The notes beneath the pieces were generated by a model. That model made no database searches and was not told where the DNA came from. It saw only the letters and a program-made list of their open reading frames with translations. This document shows, in pieces, positions 11,239-22,790 of a DNA stretch of 64,000 nt. The stretch's first letter is position 1; each line of letters starts with the position of its first letter. A program made the position numbers and the translations under genes. Source of the stretch: Reticulitermes lucifugus (lineage: Eukaryota > Arthropoda > Insecta > Blattodea > Rhinotermitidae); contig JAKCWW010000069.1 of assembly GCA_026260175.1 (NCBI GenBank), positions 52,219-116,218 on the forward strand, written 5' to 3'.

Positions 11239-11500
11239 GCTAATCCCAATGGCCATGCTGTTTAAGGCGTAGGTCTGCGGCCGCTTAATTGCTGGGATCG
11301 CGGTTTCGAATCACGCTGAGGGCATGGGTGTTTGTCTCTTGTGTTTGTTGTATGTTGAGTAGGTAGCAGCCTCTGCAACAGGCCGATCTGTCGTCCAGAG
11401 GAGTCCTATGGGGTGTGTGTGTGTCTAACTGCATGTGATCCAGAAACTTCGAAACGAGGCGGCCTAGGCCCAAGTTGTGCTGTTGCGTCACAGAAAAGAA
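11239..11500 (+). mobile_element. SINE-A copy with 14-bp target duplication
   Basis: Full-length copy: tRNA-like head (CCAATGGCCATGCTGTTTAAGGC), B-box GGTTTCGAATCAC near 11303, body with GGGCATGGGTGTTTGTCTC and CCGTCCAGAGGAGTCC-like motifs, GATCCAGAAACTTCGAAACGAG, GGCCTAGGCCC, and an AGAAAAGAAA tail. The flanks 11225-11238 and 11501-11514 are identical at 13 of 14 bases, a target-site duplication produced by LINE-type insertion. It inserted immediately beside the reverse transcriptase tail at 10921-11222. The short plus-strand open stretches across it are artefacts. Confidence 0.9.
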
Positions 11501-11514
11501 AAGAATATTTTGTG

Positions 11515-13056
11515 AGGTGTAAAAATCATGAAGCTCCCGAAGCTAATAGTTCACTTCTATCAAATATCAAGGTTAATCGGTCACGCAGATTTACCTCCTG
11601 TCCCACTTTACGCCCAAGTTTATGATGCGGTGGGACGGAGGAGGACGCGGCTAGGGTTACTCAGAAGAACGTCACGAAGAGCTGGTCATGTTGCCGGTCA
11701 CGGGATCCTATTCTGATACCTTGAGAAGCCGAGTTGCGCGCGTGTGCCTATGAGTGCTTTTGTGCTGTGCGTTGTGACGACCAGTAGGAAGACTCGCCTG
11801 TATAGATCCATCAGACTGACCCGCATCACACTTGTGGCGGAGAAGTTGCCGACTCAGTGATGGTGACCCCGCCTCTCAAATATTGTGCTATTTTCTCCGC
11901 AGAAATGATAGAATGGTGGCTTTGTTCTTGTGGAGAGAGCATCGTGTTCGTGTCCTTCATGATCTTTTCTACGGTTCAGTTCTTTGTAAACTGGGAAAGT
12001 ATTGAAAAAATCATCGGTCCTGAGGAAAGACGTACGACAGGTGATGTAAAAACAGGCGTGCAGAACATTAGGCGTTCAGAAGTTTCTATAACGTACTCGT
12101 CATCTATTGTTGCCAGGAGTCATGAAACATGTGGAACATTTAGCACGAAAGTATGAATGAGAAATTTTTTCGAAATGTTGATCCATAAACCATTAGCGAA
12201 AAAGGATACTTGAAAAACCAAAGTATTAATTTGTGCATACAACGAAAACTGACCTTGGAGTAATAGAATATAAATAATTTAACGTCATTTAACTGACTCA
12301 GTGTAGAAATTTCAGGGTCCACAAATAGATCGGTAAAGAAAATAATATTAAACATCTCCGTATCTTCGAACATTTCGAGGAAGGGTGTAGCTGATACACG
12401 AAACAAGATGTTTGTTAGCCATATCTTACAGAGGTAGAGCAGGATTAATTCCACAAAGTCGCCAGCTTCAGGCGCAGATAACATTAGCGAGCCTAGGTTG
12501 ATGTTACAAGTGGGGAGAATGCACGAAGTCGTGTGTGTGTAGATCAGTGCTCTTCCGCGTCAGAACGGCGAAGGTTCCAGTATTCGTCTGCTACGTAGCA
12601 GCTGCAATCATGTGACTGAGGGAGGGTGACCGTAAGTTTCGTGAGACTCGCACTGAAGGTTGTCATGCAAAGTGACAGGGACTTTGTGGATGTAATCCTG
12701 CTACAAGAGAGATTTCTGGCAATAATGTCACTGCAGAAGGCGAGCGACTTCATCAAAATGTAGCATAGGAAACGTGCAACGCAGGGTGTTTGATGCACCT
12801 GTAGTTGTGGTTGAGATACAATTACATCTTTATAAAGCAGAAAAATGTTGCTTCAGGCGGCCACTAATTTAACATGACTAATTTTCGTTGTGCAAATTAG
12901 ACAGTTGGCGTATTATGCTGGTTTGAAGAGGTTATCTCATGCATTATGTTTGAAGCCAAAAGTCCTCATTGTGGCTACCACGCCAGACCGTCAACAGTAG
13001 AGAGAAGCTTGTTAGTCGGATTGTTTATGTCAGGTGACCTTAGTTGTTTAGGGTAG
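11515..13056. other. Unassigned sequence
   Basis: Slightly GC-richer than its surroundings around 11600-11850. Open stretches at 11857-12156 (99 codons, plus) and 12140-12484 (114 codons, minus) carry no recognisable motif. I cannot exclude a short exon but see nothing that supports one. Confidence 0.45.
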
Positions 13057-13178
13057 GGTGCACAAATCCCGGGCGTCCGGTCCCCCAAACGACTAAATTT
13101 TGTTCGGTGACGCCTAATATTTGTGGGTCCTCAGTGCAGAACTTGCTTCCTTTAACCCTTCAGGCGCCTAAATATTGC
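13057..13178 (+). repeat. Dispersed repeat K, copy 1
   Basis: Shares with 19204-19315, in the same orientation, GTGCACAAATCCC, CGACTA, TTTTGT, GGTGACGCCTAATATTTGTG (GGCGCCTAATATTTGTGG in the other copy), then GAACTTGCTTC and ACCCTTC. About 110 bp, non-coding, class unknown. Confidence 0.7.
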
Positions 13179-13493
13179 GGACGGTTGATTTAGGGATTTT
13201 AATTTACATACGGAGAGTTTCTCACTCCAAAAGCGTGTACGCCTGCATGAATCTGACTTAACGGGTTCTATTCAAAGTATTATTCCATTTTTCGTTCACT
13301 GTGAAACACCAGACTGCAAACAACACAGCGCTTCGCCTAATGTTTCGAAACGAATCTAATACATAACATACCCTACCTAACCATGGCAGTTCCTTTCCGA
13401 ATAGTCATAGACATTGCAACTAAGATTAGAGTACAGAGTCTTACTTCCACGTACATATGTTATGCGAGATTTGACGATCTCACAGCCGTGTTG

Positions 13494-13679
13494 CTGAAGA
13501 TTCAGGTCTTCTAGTATATGACGCTGTATCGTTGGGCGAGTAGTTGCCGACGTTTTGAAGGTCGTAGTGCCTATTTGTTCAGGCTTTATCCAGAAGATAG
13601 AGGAACAGCGGTCTTTCCAATCATCGGGACCTGTCGCACAAAGACACAGCATCATATGCCACAAGACTTAAACCTTCAG
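13494..13679. repeat. Foldback element with ~45-bp inverted arms
   Basis: Left arm from CTGAAGATTCAGGTCTTCTA (13494) and right arm ending AAGACTTAAACCTTCAG (13679) are inverted copies of each other through ATATGACGCTGT / ACAGCATCATAT. The interior has GAGTAGTTGCCGACGTTTTG on the left; on the minus strand this reads as a decayed GAAACGUC hammerhead-like half. Same family as 34868, 49558, 53619 and 60024. Confidence 0.7.
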
Positions 13680-13751
13680 GCCTGTTTTGGTTACATTTGT
13701 GATCAAGAAATTCCGTGCTTATAATGACCATTATGTTGAGACTGTGGTCTC

Positions 13752-13835
13752 TTGTGCTGTAACGCCGTGTAATCTTGCAGGTTGATATCAAATTTTTGGA
13801 GAGATATGGTACCTCCATCTTTACGGTCGAAGTGA
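13752..13835. repeat. Foldback-family single arm with core
   Basis: CTGTAACGCCGTGTAATCTTG is the family arm, followed by ATATGGTACCTCCATCTTTACGG, the complement of the CUGAAGA-U-GGAGG core half. The second arm is missing. Confidence 0.5.
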
Positions 13836-13934
13836 ATGCGGTGGTTACGTATGGAGATTTGTTTTGTTCGCAAACTTCTGCCACTGAATCCTGTCCTGAT
13901 GAAACAAAATTTATTCATGTATCACAGTGAGATT

Positions 13935-14211
13935 GTGAGCCGGGATAGCGTAGTCGGTGTAGCGACTCGCTACGGGCTGGACGGTCCGGGAGTCGAATCC
14001 CAGTGCGGGCGAGATTTTCCGCACCCGTCTAGACCAACCCTGGTTCCCACCCAGTCTCCTGTACAATGGTTACCAGGTCTCTTTACAGGGGGTAAAGCGG
14101 CCGGGGCGTGGCTTTGACCGTCCACTCCCATATAGCGCGGAGGTTACAGAAAGAATATAGCTATACACCTACCCCCCTCTCGGCCTTCATGGCAGGTTAT
14201 ACGGTGAAATT
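13935..14211 (+). mobile_element. SINE-B copy, intact, perfect 15-bp target duplication
   Basis: A full-length 277-bp SINE. The RNA polymerase III A-box is TAGCGTAGTCGG at 13946-13957, a good match to the tRNA consensus, and the B-box is GAGTCGAATCC at 13990-14000. The body carries CACCCGTCTAGACC, CACCCAGTCTCCTGTACAATGG, GGGGTAAAGCGGCCG and TCGGCCTTCATGGCAGG. The flanks 13920-13934 and 14212-14226 are identical over 15 bases, so both ends are exact and the insertion is young compared with other copies. Seven other SINE-B copies in the window (26379, 30596, 34289, 46908, 47339, 56428, 63903) are more diverged or truncated. Confidence 0.93.
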
Positions 14212-14226
14212 TATCACAGTGAGATT

Positions 14227-16274
14227 AATTTCAGTATTATCCTCAATATAAACCTCCGAACGATCTCGCTGCTTGGTTTTTTGTGGCCGAAATTTACAAT
14301 AAATTATTAAGAAATCAAATACAGTATGTCAAGAATGAGCATTGCTATTTTTGTAGCATCAGATACGAACTCCATAAAATGGAGTTGGCCTGAAAGCCTC
14401 AAGGCACTTGCGCACAATACCGTTATAGCCCATATTACAGTTGATTTGTCTGGATTTTGTAATTTGGTATATGTGTCACTGCGTCCGTACGATAGTTCCT
14501 CATGAGTGTTCAGGTGTCTGACTGCAGTTAGCGATAACGTAACGTGAACGACATACTGGGCAGCTCACTGCACCAAAGCACTAAGCCTTTAGGATGGGAA
14601 AATGAAAGCTGCATAGAGCTTTCTCCATTTCAAGTAAAGTGAAGTTAGGTCTAGTTTTTCTTTAGACTTAATCAGAAAAGGGAAAACGAAAAAGAGAAAG
14701 GAAAAGAGGCTAGAAAAGTGGAGAGAATATCATAAATTACACTCAGAACTTGGCTGCTGTTTCTTTCTCACTCTGAATACATATTCGCCATCAGGCTATC
14801 TCTTTCTTCCCTCACCGTAGCGAAATATAAGGAGGCAAGGGGGTTTGAAGGCGTGAGAAGAACAGAAGGGAAGGCGACAGCAATAAATAAACAGAGGACG
14901 TGCGTGGGAGAAACTTAGGGTGACCGGACTCAGGGAAATGTTAAAAAAGAAATACGGGAAGGAAAAATAACAAAAATGAGTGAAATACGGAACTATTATT
15001 ACATGTGTCGGGGGAGGGAACGAAAATAAATCGAATATCTAAACACAGAACTCGTGGAGCGGACGGTACAATGATGCCTGAGATTAGTAGAACATAGAAC
15101 CCTATTGGCTGAAATATATAAGAATTGAAAGCAAGCGGCTGTCAGGACGACTCAGTACGTCTGCTAATGATGGCACGAAGCGTTAAATGATGAAGTGGAA
15201 TTCAAACTGAAAGGATTCCGAAGAGGTTCATTGCAATAAACTTGACTAGCGTTTTGGGCCTTCTCCGTTATCTGTGGCAGGGGTACACAAAATTTTAAGC
15301 CTCTATTATGACGAAATTATGATAACATTATGAGGGCTGAAATCCTTCTAATCTAAACATGTATTAAACTTAATTTCTACTTCACACAGAATACAGTCTG
15401 TCTCCATTAGAAGGATCAACCGGTTAATGTTATTAGAGAAGTGACCGGTATTCATTGTGAGACGCTTACGAATCATATGCATACATTGTGTGGAAAAAAT
15501 ATATTTTTTTAATGTTATAGCGGACGATAAATACACGTGTATGCTTACCACTGGCTTCAAACGGGTTAAATTTTCATGTAAGGGCAAACAACTTATTTGA
15601 ATCACAGTAACGAATTGTTTGATCTGTTCTTCGCCTTATCGTTTCATCTACGTTTACGACTTTATTTGATGTACTTGCGTAGTAATTTGCCTGTACCAGT
15701 GCCTTGATATGAACAAGACGACATTTAATGTATCTTCAGAACAATGGGGGACATAAAGGGGTGTGTGTTTCTCTCTTAGAATAAAATCGTGAAGTTTTAA
15801 GTTTCCGAAAGCTGCACTCAAAATATAAGAGTATAAAAGTAATATGGGATATTCTTAATGTTGGCTTAAATTTCTGAAATCACTGTTATGGTTCCCATAT
15901 AGGCCTGTGATGCCCCACATCCGCGTCATTTTTGACATCATAATTCAGCATGCCACCCCATACACTCCCGCAAGCCAAGTCTGGATGTTTTGTGGCAAAA
16001 ACAAGACGGAATTATCGGAAACTATTCCGATTGTATCTTAAAAGTAATAGGTTTTAAATGGAGGACTAATTTTAAAATTTCAAAGCATGTTGCTAACCAC
16101 CGAGATATTACCATCTGTAATACATGTCACTGGTTTGCATGTTGGTATTTTTATGACTTTTCTCCTTCATGTTTTTCATGTTTCAATTACATATTTCTGA
16201 AAGGATCATATCCGTACCACCTGTTTCATTTGATATACCGCTAATAGGCCTAGTTCTAATCCGGTATATATATA
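14227..16274. other. Unassigned sequence
   Basis: No coding frame over 90 codons and no element recognised. A purine-rich patch lies at 14670-14725. Around 15440-15465 a short run (GAAGTGACCGGTATTCATTG and onward) weakly resembles 30083-30108. Confidence 0.45.
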
Positions 16275-16443
16275 AAGTCTAACTCGGTTATAACGTCATG
16301 AAAGGGACTGAATATTTTGTGTAGTTATAACCGAGGAGTATAATGTTATGGTTAACAGTGAGGAATTAATTGATACCACAGAATATCTGATGCTATAGAC
16401 GAGGTGTCGCATAAACCGATGTCGTTATAACCGGGCTCAGCTG
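16275..16443 (-). mobile_element. Pogo/Tigger-like MITE, copy 1
   Basis: 169 bp with terminal inverted repeats: minus-strand start CAGCTGAGCCCGGTTATAAC and the other end AAGTCTAACTCGGTTATAAC, read inward. TA dinucleotides at 16273-16274 and 16444-16445 fit the TA target of pogo and mariner elements, and CAG...CTG ends fit pogo. Interior: GACATCGGTTTATGCGAC, CACCTCGTCTATAGC, GGTTAACAGTGAGGAATTAA (other strand). Copies 2 and 3 are at 28378 and 62967. There is no transposase. Confidence 0.75.
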
Positions 16444-17012
16444 TATATGAATGCCTGTTCATGCCGTTACCTCATGTACTACAAATAATGTACTTTTTTA
16501 AAAAATCTTAACTTATTATTAATGCTGCCTTTTTTCGTCCGTAGACCCAGTAGAAATAGAACTCTGATACTAAAATTCAGACCCCAATCCCTGAGGATCC
16601 TGTCTCAGGTTCACAACATAAAAATGTCAATAAGGTGTACAAACTCGTAGCTCCCATATCCCCTTTTTAATCCCACCGGAATTTTTTTTGTAATCCTATT
16701 CCTGAATTTATTACATCTTCAGCGGATTAGTCCATGATAAAAATATGAGTGTTAGTATATGGCCTAGACCTGTTTGCGCGCACGGACTTATCCTGTACAT
16801 TATGGATCAGGGAAAGAACGTTGATGGCCGCTGTGAAAAATGAGAAAAGATAATGACGAAACACACAGGAGGATTTTCTGAGGCCAGTTTTTATCAAACT
16901 TCGTCCACCCTGTAGTAGAGTATGTGTCCCAGATAGGCAAACCTACACAGGAATGAAATGCAAATTGATCTGTTAAGTAGGACATATGGAAAATTAAATA
17001 AAACGTTATGTT

Positions 17013-17115
17013 AAATCTTTAAGGACTAGTGGTTAATATGTGTACCAGTAGGCGTAAATTTAAAACACACTGTTTTACTAAAACAGTGTATTTATGTGCT
17101 CCATATAATTTTTCA
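17013..17115 (+). repeat. Dispersed repeat L, copy 1
   Basis: Shares TAGTGGTTAATATGTGTACC, an A/C-rich ACAC interval, ACAGTGTATTTATGTGCTCC and ATATAAT with 57131-57240, and more loosely with 33101-33205. All three lie on the + strand. Non-coding; class unknown. Confidence 0.55.
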
Positions 17116-17259
17116 AAAAACAACAATTTCTTTATGCCGCATTAACTGATTGGTCTTTCTATTGGAAGGAGTGTTCTCCGTGATGTACAAACTTAACCTT
17201 TTAACGTAATTACTTTTGGTGTTCTGACGGTTAATTCTGGTTTCTTGTACGAGTAGTAA

Positions 17260-17832
17260 TCCTGTAGCATTTTTAGGCGCGTTCGCAAAAATTGCGAAAA
17301 GCGACTATTAGCTTCGTCATGTCTGTCTGTCTGTCTTGGCAGTCTGTCCGTCCATCCATCCTTCCGTTCGTCCGGATGGAAAAACTCGGCTTCCACTGGA
17401 CGGAGTTTCATGAAATTTAATATTTGAGTATTTTTCGAAAATCTGTCGAGAAAAGTCACGTTTCAGCACAATCTGATAAGAATAACGGGTACTTTACATG
17501 AACACGTATGTACATTTATGACAATATCTCGGACTATTCTTCTTAGAATGAGAAATGTTTCAGGCAAAGTTGTAGAGAAAATCAAAACACATTTTATGTT
17601 CAATAACCTTTTTTCGAAAATCGTGATGTTTATGAGATAATGTAGAAACATTCTGTAGAGCTGGAGAGCTCTAAAATGACAATATAACATGGCGCATGCG
17701 CTTTACATGCTTTGTAACTAAAGCTAGAAACACACACTCAGAATATGTAATATTTATTGCTTTGCCACTGCAACAATGTTTACGCGAACGCGCCTCTGTG
17801 TTATGTTGTACCTTCGTTGCCTGTCCTGTTTT
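17260..17832 (+). repeat. ~550-bp dispersed repeat, copy 2
   Basis: Colinear with 2753-3295, with small indels. The simple-repeat section here has expanded into TGTC and CCGT/CCAT units (17318-17375). The minus-strand open stretches at 17193-17459 and 17463-17690 are accidental reads through the repeat; the first shares its poly-(D/R/T) appearance with other insect copies of this repeat. Confidence 0.8.
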
Positions 17833-19203
17833 TTCACATCACCTACATTTATACCTGTCACATAATAGACTGATAATATTGTATAACTGGAGGTATAAAC
17901 TGACCCGTTAAGTTCAAAATTTGCAGGGTAATAAGACATCTCAGTCGCGATAAATCTGAACATTTACACATCAGCATTCTTCACTTTGTCTTGTAGAAGT
18001 TAACCGAAAGCGATTCTGCACCTCTTTGTCAGTCTTTCACCCTGCCCCAAATTCAAGATATTACAATGTAATAATTACAAGAATAAAATTTCCTTTCCCT
18101 AGGTAGATTAGCTTGGCAATTACTGGCGATCAAAACGCAAATGATAGCATGATACTTTTCGTGTTAATGTATCCTGAGAATGTTTAACGACTTTCAAAAT
18201 TAATCAGCGTCAGGTGTTCAAGAAAGACAAATGTGCCTCTTTTGTAGGAGTTTGACTACTTTGAATAAAACCCTCCGCTAAGCTGTAGGCACATTCAGTA
18301 TTCTTTTGTTCCTGCCTGACTTGAAGAGGTTATGAATGAGCACAAAATTTCTTTTCCTTAATCCTACCTGAAATGTCGAATATGTGAAGACGATTTTAGG
18401 AACACCAAAAACTCCTTAAAAACATTTCGGTACTTTATCTGCAACACTTTTAATTGCGTATGGAGGTGTATACTAACTGTACTTCCACTACTTACATATG
18501 TCTGCCTGCACATACACTGACTTATGTAACATAAATCTGTTGAAAGCACTGGGGTTACTGTAAGTACTAACGCCTTTAACATTACACGACTCTGTATTTT
18601 GTCCACGAAGAGTGTTCATGAGTTTCGTGTGATTTTCAGAATGAACACTGGTTATTTTCCAAGCGTTGTAACACGATTCGTTATTAACTGTCTTCTCTGT
18701 GCAGTAGGAAACGAGTTTTATATATTATTTGGATAAATTTCGGGTATCGAATATAATTTTGTCTCGGTTGACCATATGCTTTATTGAAAAGGTGAATGTA
18801 GACACCCAATAGTAACCTTGTGGAGTTCTGGGATAGCTGCAAGTCATCAACAAATGTAGGTGAAAATATTTTTTTACTTAAAAATTTTATCGTCTCTTTT
18901 TTATATTTACGGAAATACTGGGTTAATTGAAAGGAATTTTGAGTGGGTTACTATATTAATAATTAATATATTTCTTTGGAAACTTTGTGTTCTCAGACAT
19001 GATAAGGATCAATTTCGGAAATAAAGGACTTTTTTAAAATGTTCATATTTTAGCAGTATGTGCTGTCAGTTTAATACGCAGACAGGTTAATTAATATACT
19101 AGTACAATGAATTTTATGCGGTTTTCGTAAAAGCGACATTTAACATATCGAAAAAAGACAGAACAGTCAAGTTTTTTTGTATTATTAAAAATAGACTATT
19201 GCA
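17833..19203. other. Unassigned AT-rich sequence
   Basis: No recognised element, no coding frame above 80 codons. Confidence 0.5.
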
Positions 19204-19315
19204 GGAGTGCACAAATCCCAGGTCCCAGGGCGACTATGTTTTGTACTGTGGCGCCTAATATTTGTGGACCCTTGTTTTGGAACTTGCTTCATCTCACCCT
19301 TCTGGTGTATAATTT
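19204..19315 (+). repeat. Dispersed repeat K, copy 2
   Basis: Second copy of the repeat at 13057-13178; it keeps GGCGCCTAATATTTGTGGAC and GGAACTTGCTTC. It is followed within 15 bases by a foldback, whereas copy 1 is not, so the two elements are independent. Confidence 0.7.
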
Positions 19316-19329
19316 AGAAGTGGCCCCTA

Positions 19330-19466
19330 GATTCCACGATATGTTGCCGTGTGGTTTAACAAAATTTTTCCTGACGTTTCGGAGGAACCTGCTACCTCCA
19401 TTTTCACGGTAGTTTTCTTCCAGACTTCAACATATTTTACCAGACTACACGGCGTCACTTACCAGT
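19330..19466. repeat. Foldback element with hammerhead-like interior
   Basis: Outer arms GATATGTTGCCGTGTGGTTT and ACCAGACTACACGGCGTCAC are inverted copies. The interior, read on the minus strand, is CCGUGAAAAU, GGAGG, a 9-base loop, CCUCC, GAAAC, GUC: a perfect 5-bp hairpin directly before GAAACGUC. CUGANGA is decayed here but is complete in the related fragment at 831-915. Confidence 0.65.
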
Positions 19467-20070
19467 ACACTGTATTCTTCATTGTTACCACCGTGTGAGC
19501 ATTCAAATGTCACAAATACATTACTCCATTTCAATAACGTTTTCCAAAGAACGCTGTCAATTGCAATGTATGATATGGTTTGGTACTGTTTCTGTCCGTC
19601 AGTGGCAGCACAAGCCACTTCGGTAACACTGCTTGGAACGAGTAACAGAAGAGGACAGGCGCGAGGACTGGCAACGTGTCGTCATGTTGTTATCTTAAGC
19701 AGTGTCATGTGTTGTAATTGTAGATGCAATTAATTTAATAACGCCATTATGTCCGGACCACCGGCTTTCTGCCTTGCAGTACCAAGAATTTATAATAGGC
19801 ACGAGACATTAAACCGACAAGTCACTAATATTTTGTGTCGCTTTTTTTTATCTCTATTTCATGCAGAGAAAAAAGAAATGCTAGCAGGGCTAGGAAAGTT
19901 TCATATTTCATTCGCATTTTGAATATGTCGTGTAATTTACTTGGTTGTTTTAAAGTTGGTGGTATTATGAATTTGCAAATTGATTGTATTCTTTTACATT
20001 TTCAGTGTCTATATAATGTTGGAGACAAAAGCTGCTAAAGCACGTGTTTATGATACAGTATATTACACGG
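19467..20070. other. Unassigned sequence
   Basis: No recognised element. The open stretch at 19482-19733 (83 codons) shows no domain. Confidence 0.5.
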
Positions 20071-20215
20071 AGAATAGTCCCTCTTGAGAAGCTATTAATG
20101 TCGTCCAGCTAAACAATTAACCCGCCTCTTATGAATAACCTTCCACATACAGAAATTTCCATCGTGTTTGCAAGAACCCGCCCTTGATGTCTATTCAGAG
20201 TCAGAAAAATTCAGT
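20071..20215 (-). pseudogene. Degraded non-LTR retrotransposon 3' end
   Basis: The block GTCCCTCTTGAGAAGCTATT aligns with GTCCTTCTTGAGAAGCTAAT at the 3' end of the better-preserved tail at 30118-30402, on the same strand, and the following bases align with the segment encoding its final residues. Coding sense is lost. Confidence 0.4.
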
Positions 20216-20883
20216 TCACACTTTCATATTGTATTTCTAACTAAAATATTTGTATGCATTTCGTGTGTTTATTGTATGTGATATATGCCCTTCCAACCTT
20301 ATTTTAAACTTTATTAGATGCTTTGAACGAATTTTTACCTTTTACTGCTTTGAATCTAACAGTGCATTCCTGCTGCGTTTAAGTAATTCTGGCACGGGAC
20401 ACCGGCTCTTAATTACTGACTTTTTGTGGTTTAATGAGACCTTTCAGCCAAATTCCACCAAAATACCTCAGATCAGGTTACAACCTCTCCGTTCCATGTC
20501 TTCTGTGATTCCTTATTCGTGAGTGCTTCATAATTTTACGCTATGTAATTTGATATACGTGCGACGTCGCTATCCAGACGATAAATAAGTAACTAAATAA
20601 ATAAATAAAACACTGGTTTATATTATACACGTACTGGAAAATGCATGTCCCTAATTAGTTTAACATTCATGAATCAATTCCAATATTATTGTTAAATTAT
20701 TGGTCTTCAATTTCCTTGCAGTTAAGGTATCTGGTCTACATTATGTAACTGTTTTAAGGTTTATTACGGTTAAGAAAATTATTTGAGAATTTATTACGTG
20801 GCTTGTGCTTTGTATAATTTTAGTTATAACTTAAAATATACAGAAGAACATCCGAGCACACCTCGAAGACTTCTGGACAAACA
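20216..20883. other. Unassigned AT-rich sequence
   Basis: Includes an AAATAAAT run at 20584-20612. The 90-codon open stretch at 20250-20522 is unrecognised. Confidence 0.5.
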
Positions 20884-20910
20884 TATTATTATTATTATTA
20901 TTATTATTGT
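20884..20910 (+). repeat. (ATT)n microsatellite
   Basis: Nine ATT units; the opposite strand reads as poly-Asn in the accidental frame across it. Confidence 0.9.
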
Positions 20911-21235
20911 GAGAACTTATTACATAATTACAGATTCTATATACGTGCAATTTTTCGGACATAACCTCAAAGTTTTTATAGTTGCCACTGTTATGTTTAT
21001 TGACTACTGTTCTCTCCGTACCAAATTTTGTGTCCCAGCGCCAATGGTTCATTTCTTACGACCATGATACCAATAGCTAAAAATACTTTTCCACTTTCTA
21101 TTACTATACGTTATTTCAGGCCTAAAAGTGTTGCACCCGTCTTTCAAGTTCGTGCGTTCGCCATGTTTTTAAGTTCGTGCGGCTGCCATGTTTTTCTTAC
21201 TGACTGTGGGAGATTAGAAATTACGGCGTTGTGAT

Positions 21236-21314
21236 ATATGTTCATAAAATGTTTCGTGAAAATCGGTCAAGTGGTTGAAACGTTTAAATAGTGGGACACA
21301 CACACACACACGCA
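21236..21314 (+). repeat. Fragment ending in (AC)n, retroelement-like
   Basis: GTGAAAATCGGTCAAGTGGT followed by GTGGGACACACACAC. The motif of a sentence-like GTGAAAATCGGTnnAGTnGTT followed by a GGAC-AC-repeat is very common in insect dispersed repeats and resembles the ACGGATTTTCATGAAATTTG region of the ~550-bp repeat, but the similarity is too short to assign it. Confidence 0.4.
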
Positions 21315-22635
21315 CGAAACATGGTTATCTCAAAGTCCTACTTTTCTTTTTAGGAAGGAAAGGAGTCTGATGAGTAAGTTTGCCGGAGATTCCTAAAATA
21401 TTTCAGATGTTTCATCAGAAATAATTATGCAGTCCGCTGCTTATGTCATACTGATATTACTGGCTCTCCATTTTCTTTTATTCCGGATTGCCATTAGCTT
21501 GGACACATGCCTGACTGCGTGTTGTTAATCAGACGCGACAGGCAGTGGGCGAATTCAGTCCATTGCGACATGCCCACGGCCCATGACCTGAGTAGTCCAG
21601 TGCCCGCCCATGAACATTTCCCAATCTGTGACTGTCTATTTCGTTTGGCTTGCATTTCATTTTCTTTTTCTTTCTTTCCATAAAATGAAAATGGAATTCG
21701 TTTGGTAATGAAAGGAAGAAGAGGAACGATTTCTGTATCACAGAGTTATTTGATTTCTGTTCCTTATTTCCAGTTTTATTTTTCGTGTGACGTTTATAAT
21801 GATCTACATTTACTGAATGGCATCCAAATTTAGAGCGGCTGGTATGCACTCTAGCAGTTCTTTCTCCAAGTAAATTAAACTTCTATAGTATTATGACGAA
21901 ATAAAGTTGAGAACTGGTATATTCTTTTCTATTATGCGTGTGAAGTGAATCATGACAAAAATCGATTACACATTTTGTACCTATCTAATGAATTTCTTGC
22001 CAGAATCTATTACATCTAGAAGCAGATGCATAAATTCCTACGCGTTTTCTTACGCCTTGTAGGATGCATATCTACCCTTCCACATGCCCCAAGTATGTTA
22101 TATTCAATTTTTCACCAGGATTTTGATGTTTCATACAGTGCCTGTTAATACTTATTTTCTGACCAGTTTCTCCCAGTCCTCCGTAACAGTAATCGTCATA
22201 ATTTATATAATTACAAGAAGAAGCAATTTTGCAATTCAAGTGTACCACTTGTACTGACACAATCAGGATAAAGTAGAACCTGTCATGTTAGTGTAACACC
22301 AGACGTATCTTTGCTGGGGTAAAATAGTATCAAGTGCGCTTCATAACTAATAAAATTCTTAAATTTAGTGCAGTGAAAGAAACTTTTACTTTTTAAAGTT
22401 TTAACTTAATATGACAGCCCAATGTTTGGCCCTAGCCTCCTGAATTTTAATACAATATTAAGTTCTACATATTCTGAAATATGTAGACGTAATCTTTTCC
22501 TGATAAATCTGATGAAACACGGCGTTAGTACTTTAAAATGTCATGCCGTTTATTTTGTCCAAAACTTGAGTCTGTTACCGTTTGTAGTGGCTCTTGCTGT
22601 TATTCGTCGGCATTTCATGACCGAGGACCCTGCTC
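21315..22635. other. Unassigned sequence
   Basis: The 106-codon minus-strand open stretch at 21529-21849 is Lys/Asn-rich and unrecognised. No shared repeat seen. Confidence 0.5.
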
Positions 22636-22790
22636 TTTTCCAGGCCAGTCCATATGAGAATTGTGGTGTACAAAGTGGCACTGGGACAAATCCTTCTACG
22701 AGTTTTTTGGTTTCCCACTGTCATTATCTTCCCACCAATACTCCTTACTCACATTTTATTCGTCCGCTATCGACGGTACACAACATTAAA
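22636..22790 (+). mobile_element. SINE-C body fragment
   Basis: Matches the body of the SINE-C copy at 29022-29235: TTGTGGTGTACAAAGTGGCA, CTGGGACAAATCCTTCTACG, TTTTTTGGTTTCCCACTGTC, then CATTATCTTCCCACC. The tRNA head is missing. The 139-codon and 84-codon plus-strand open stretches over 22422-22908 owe part of their length to this repeat and are not genes. Confidence 0.6.
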
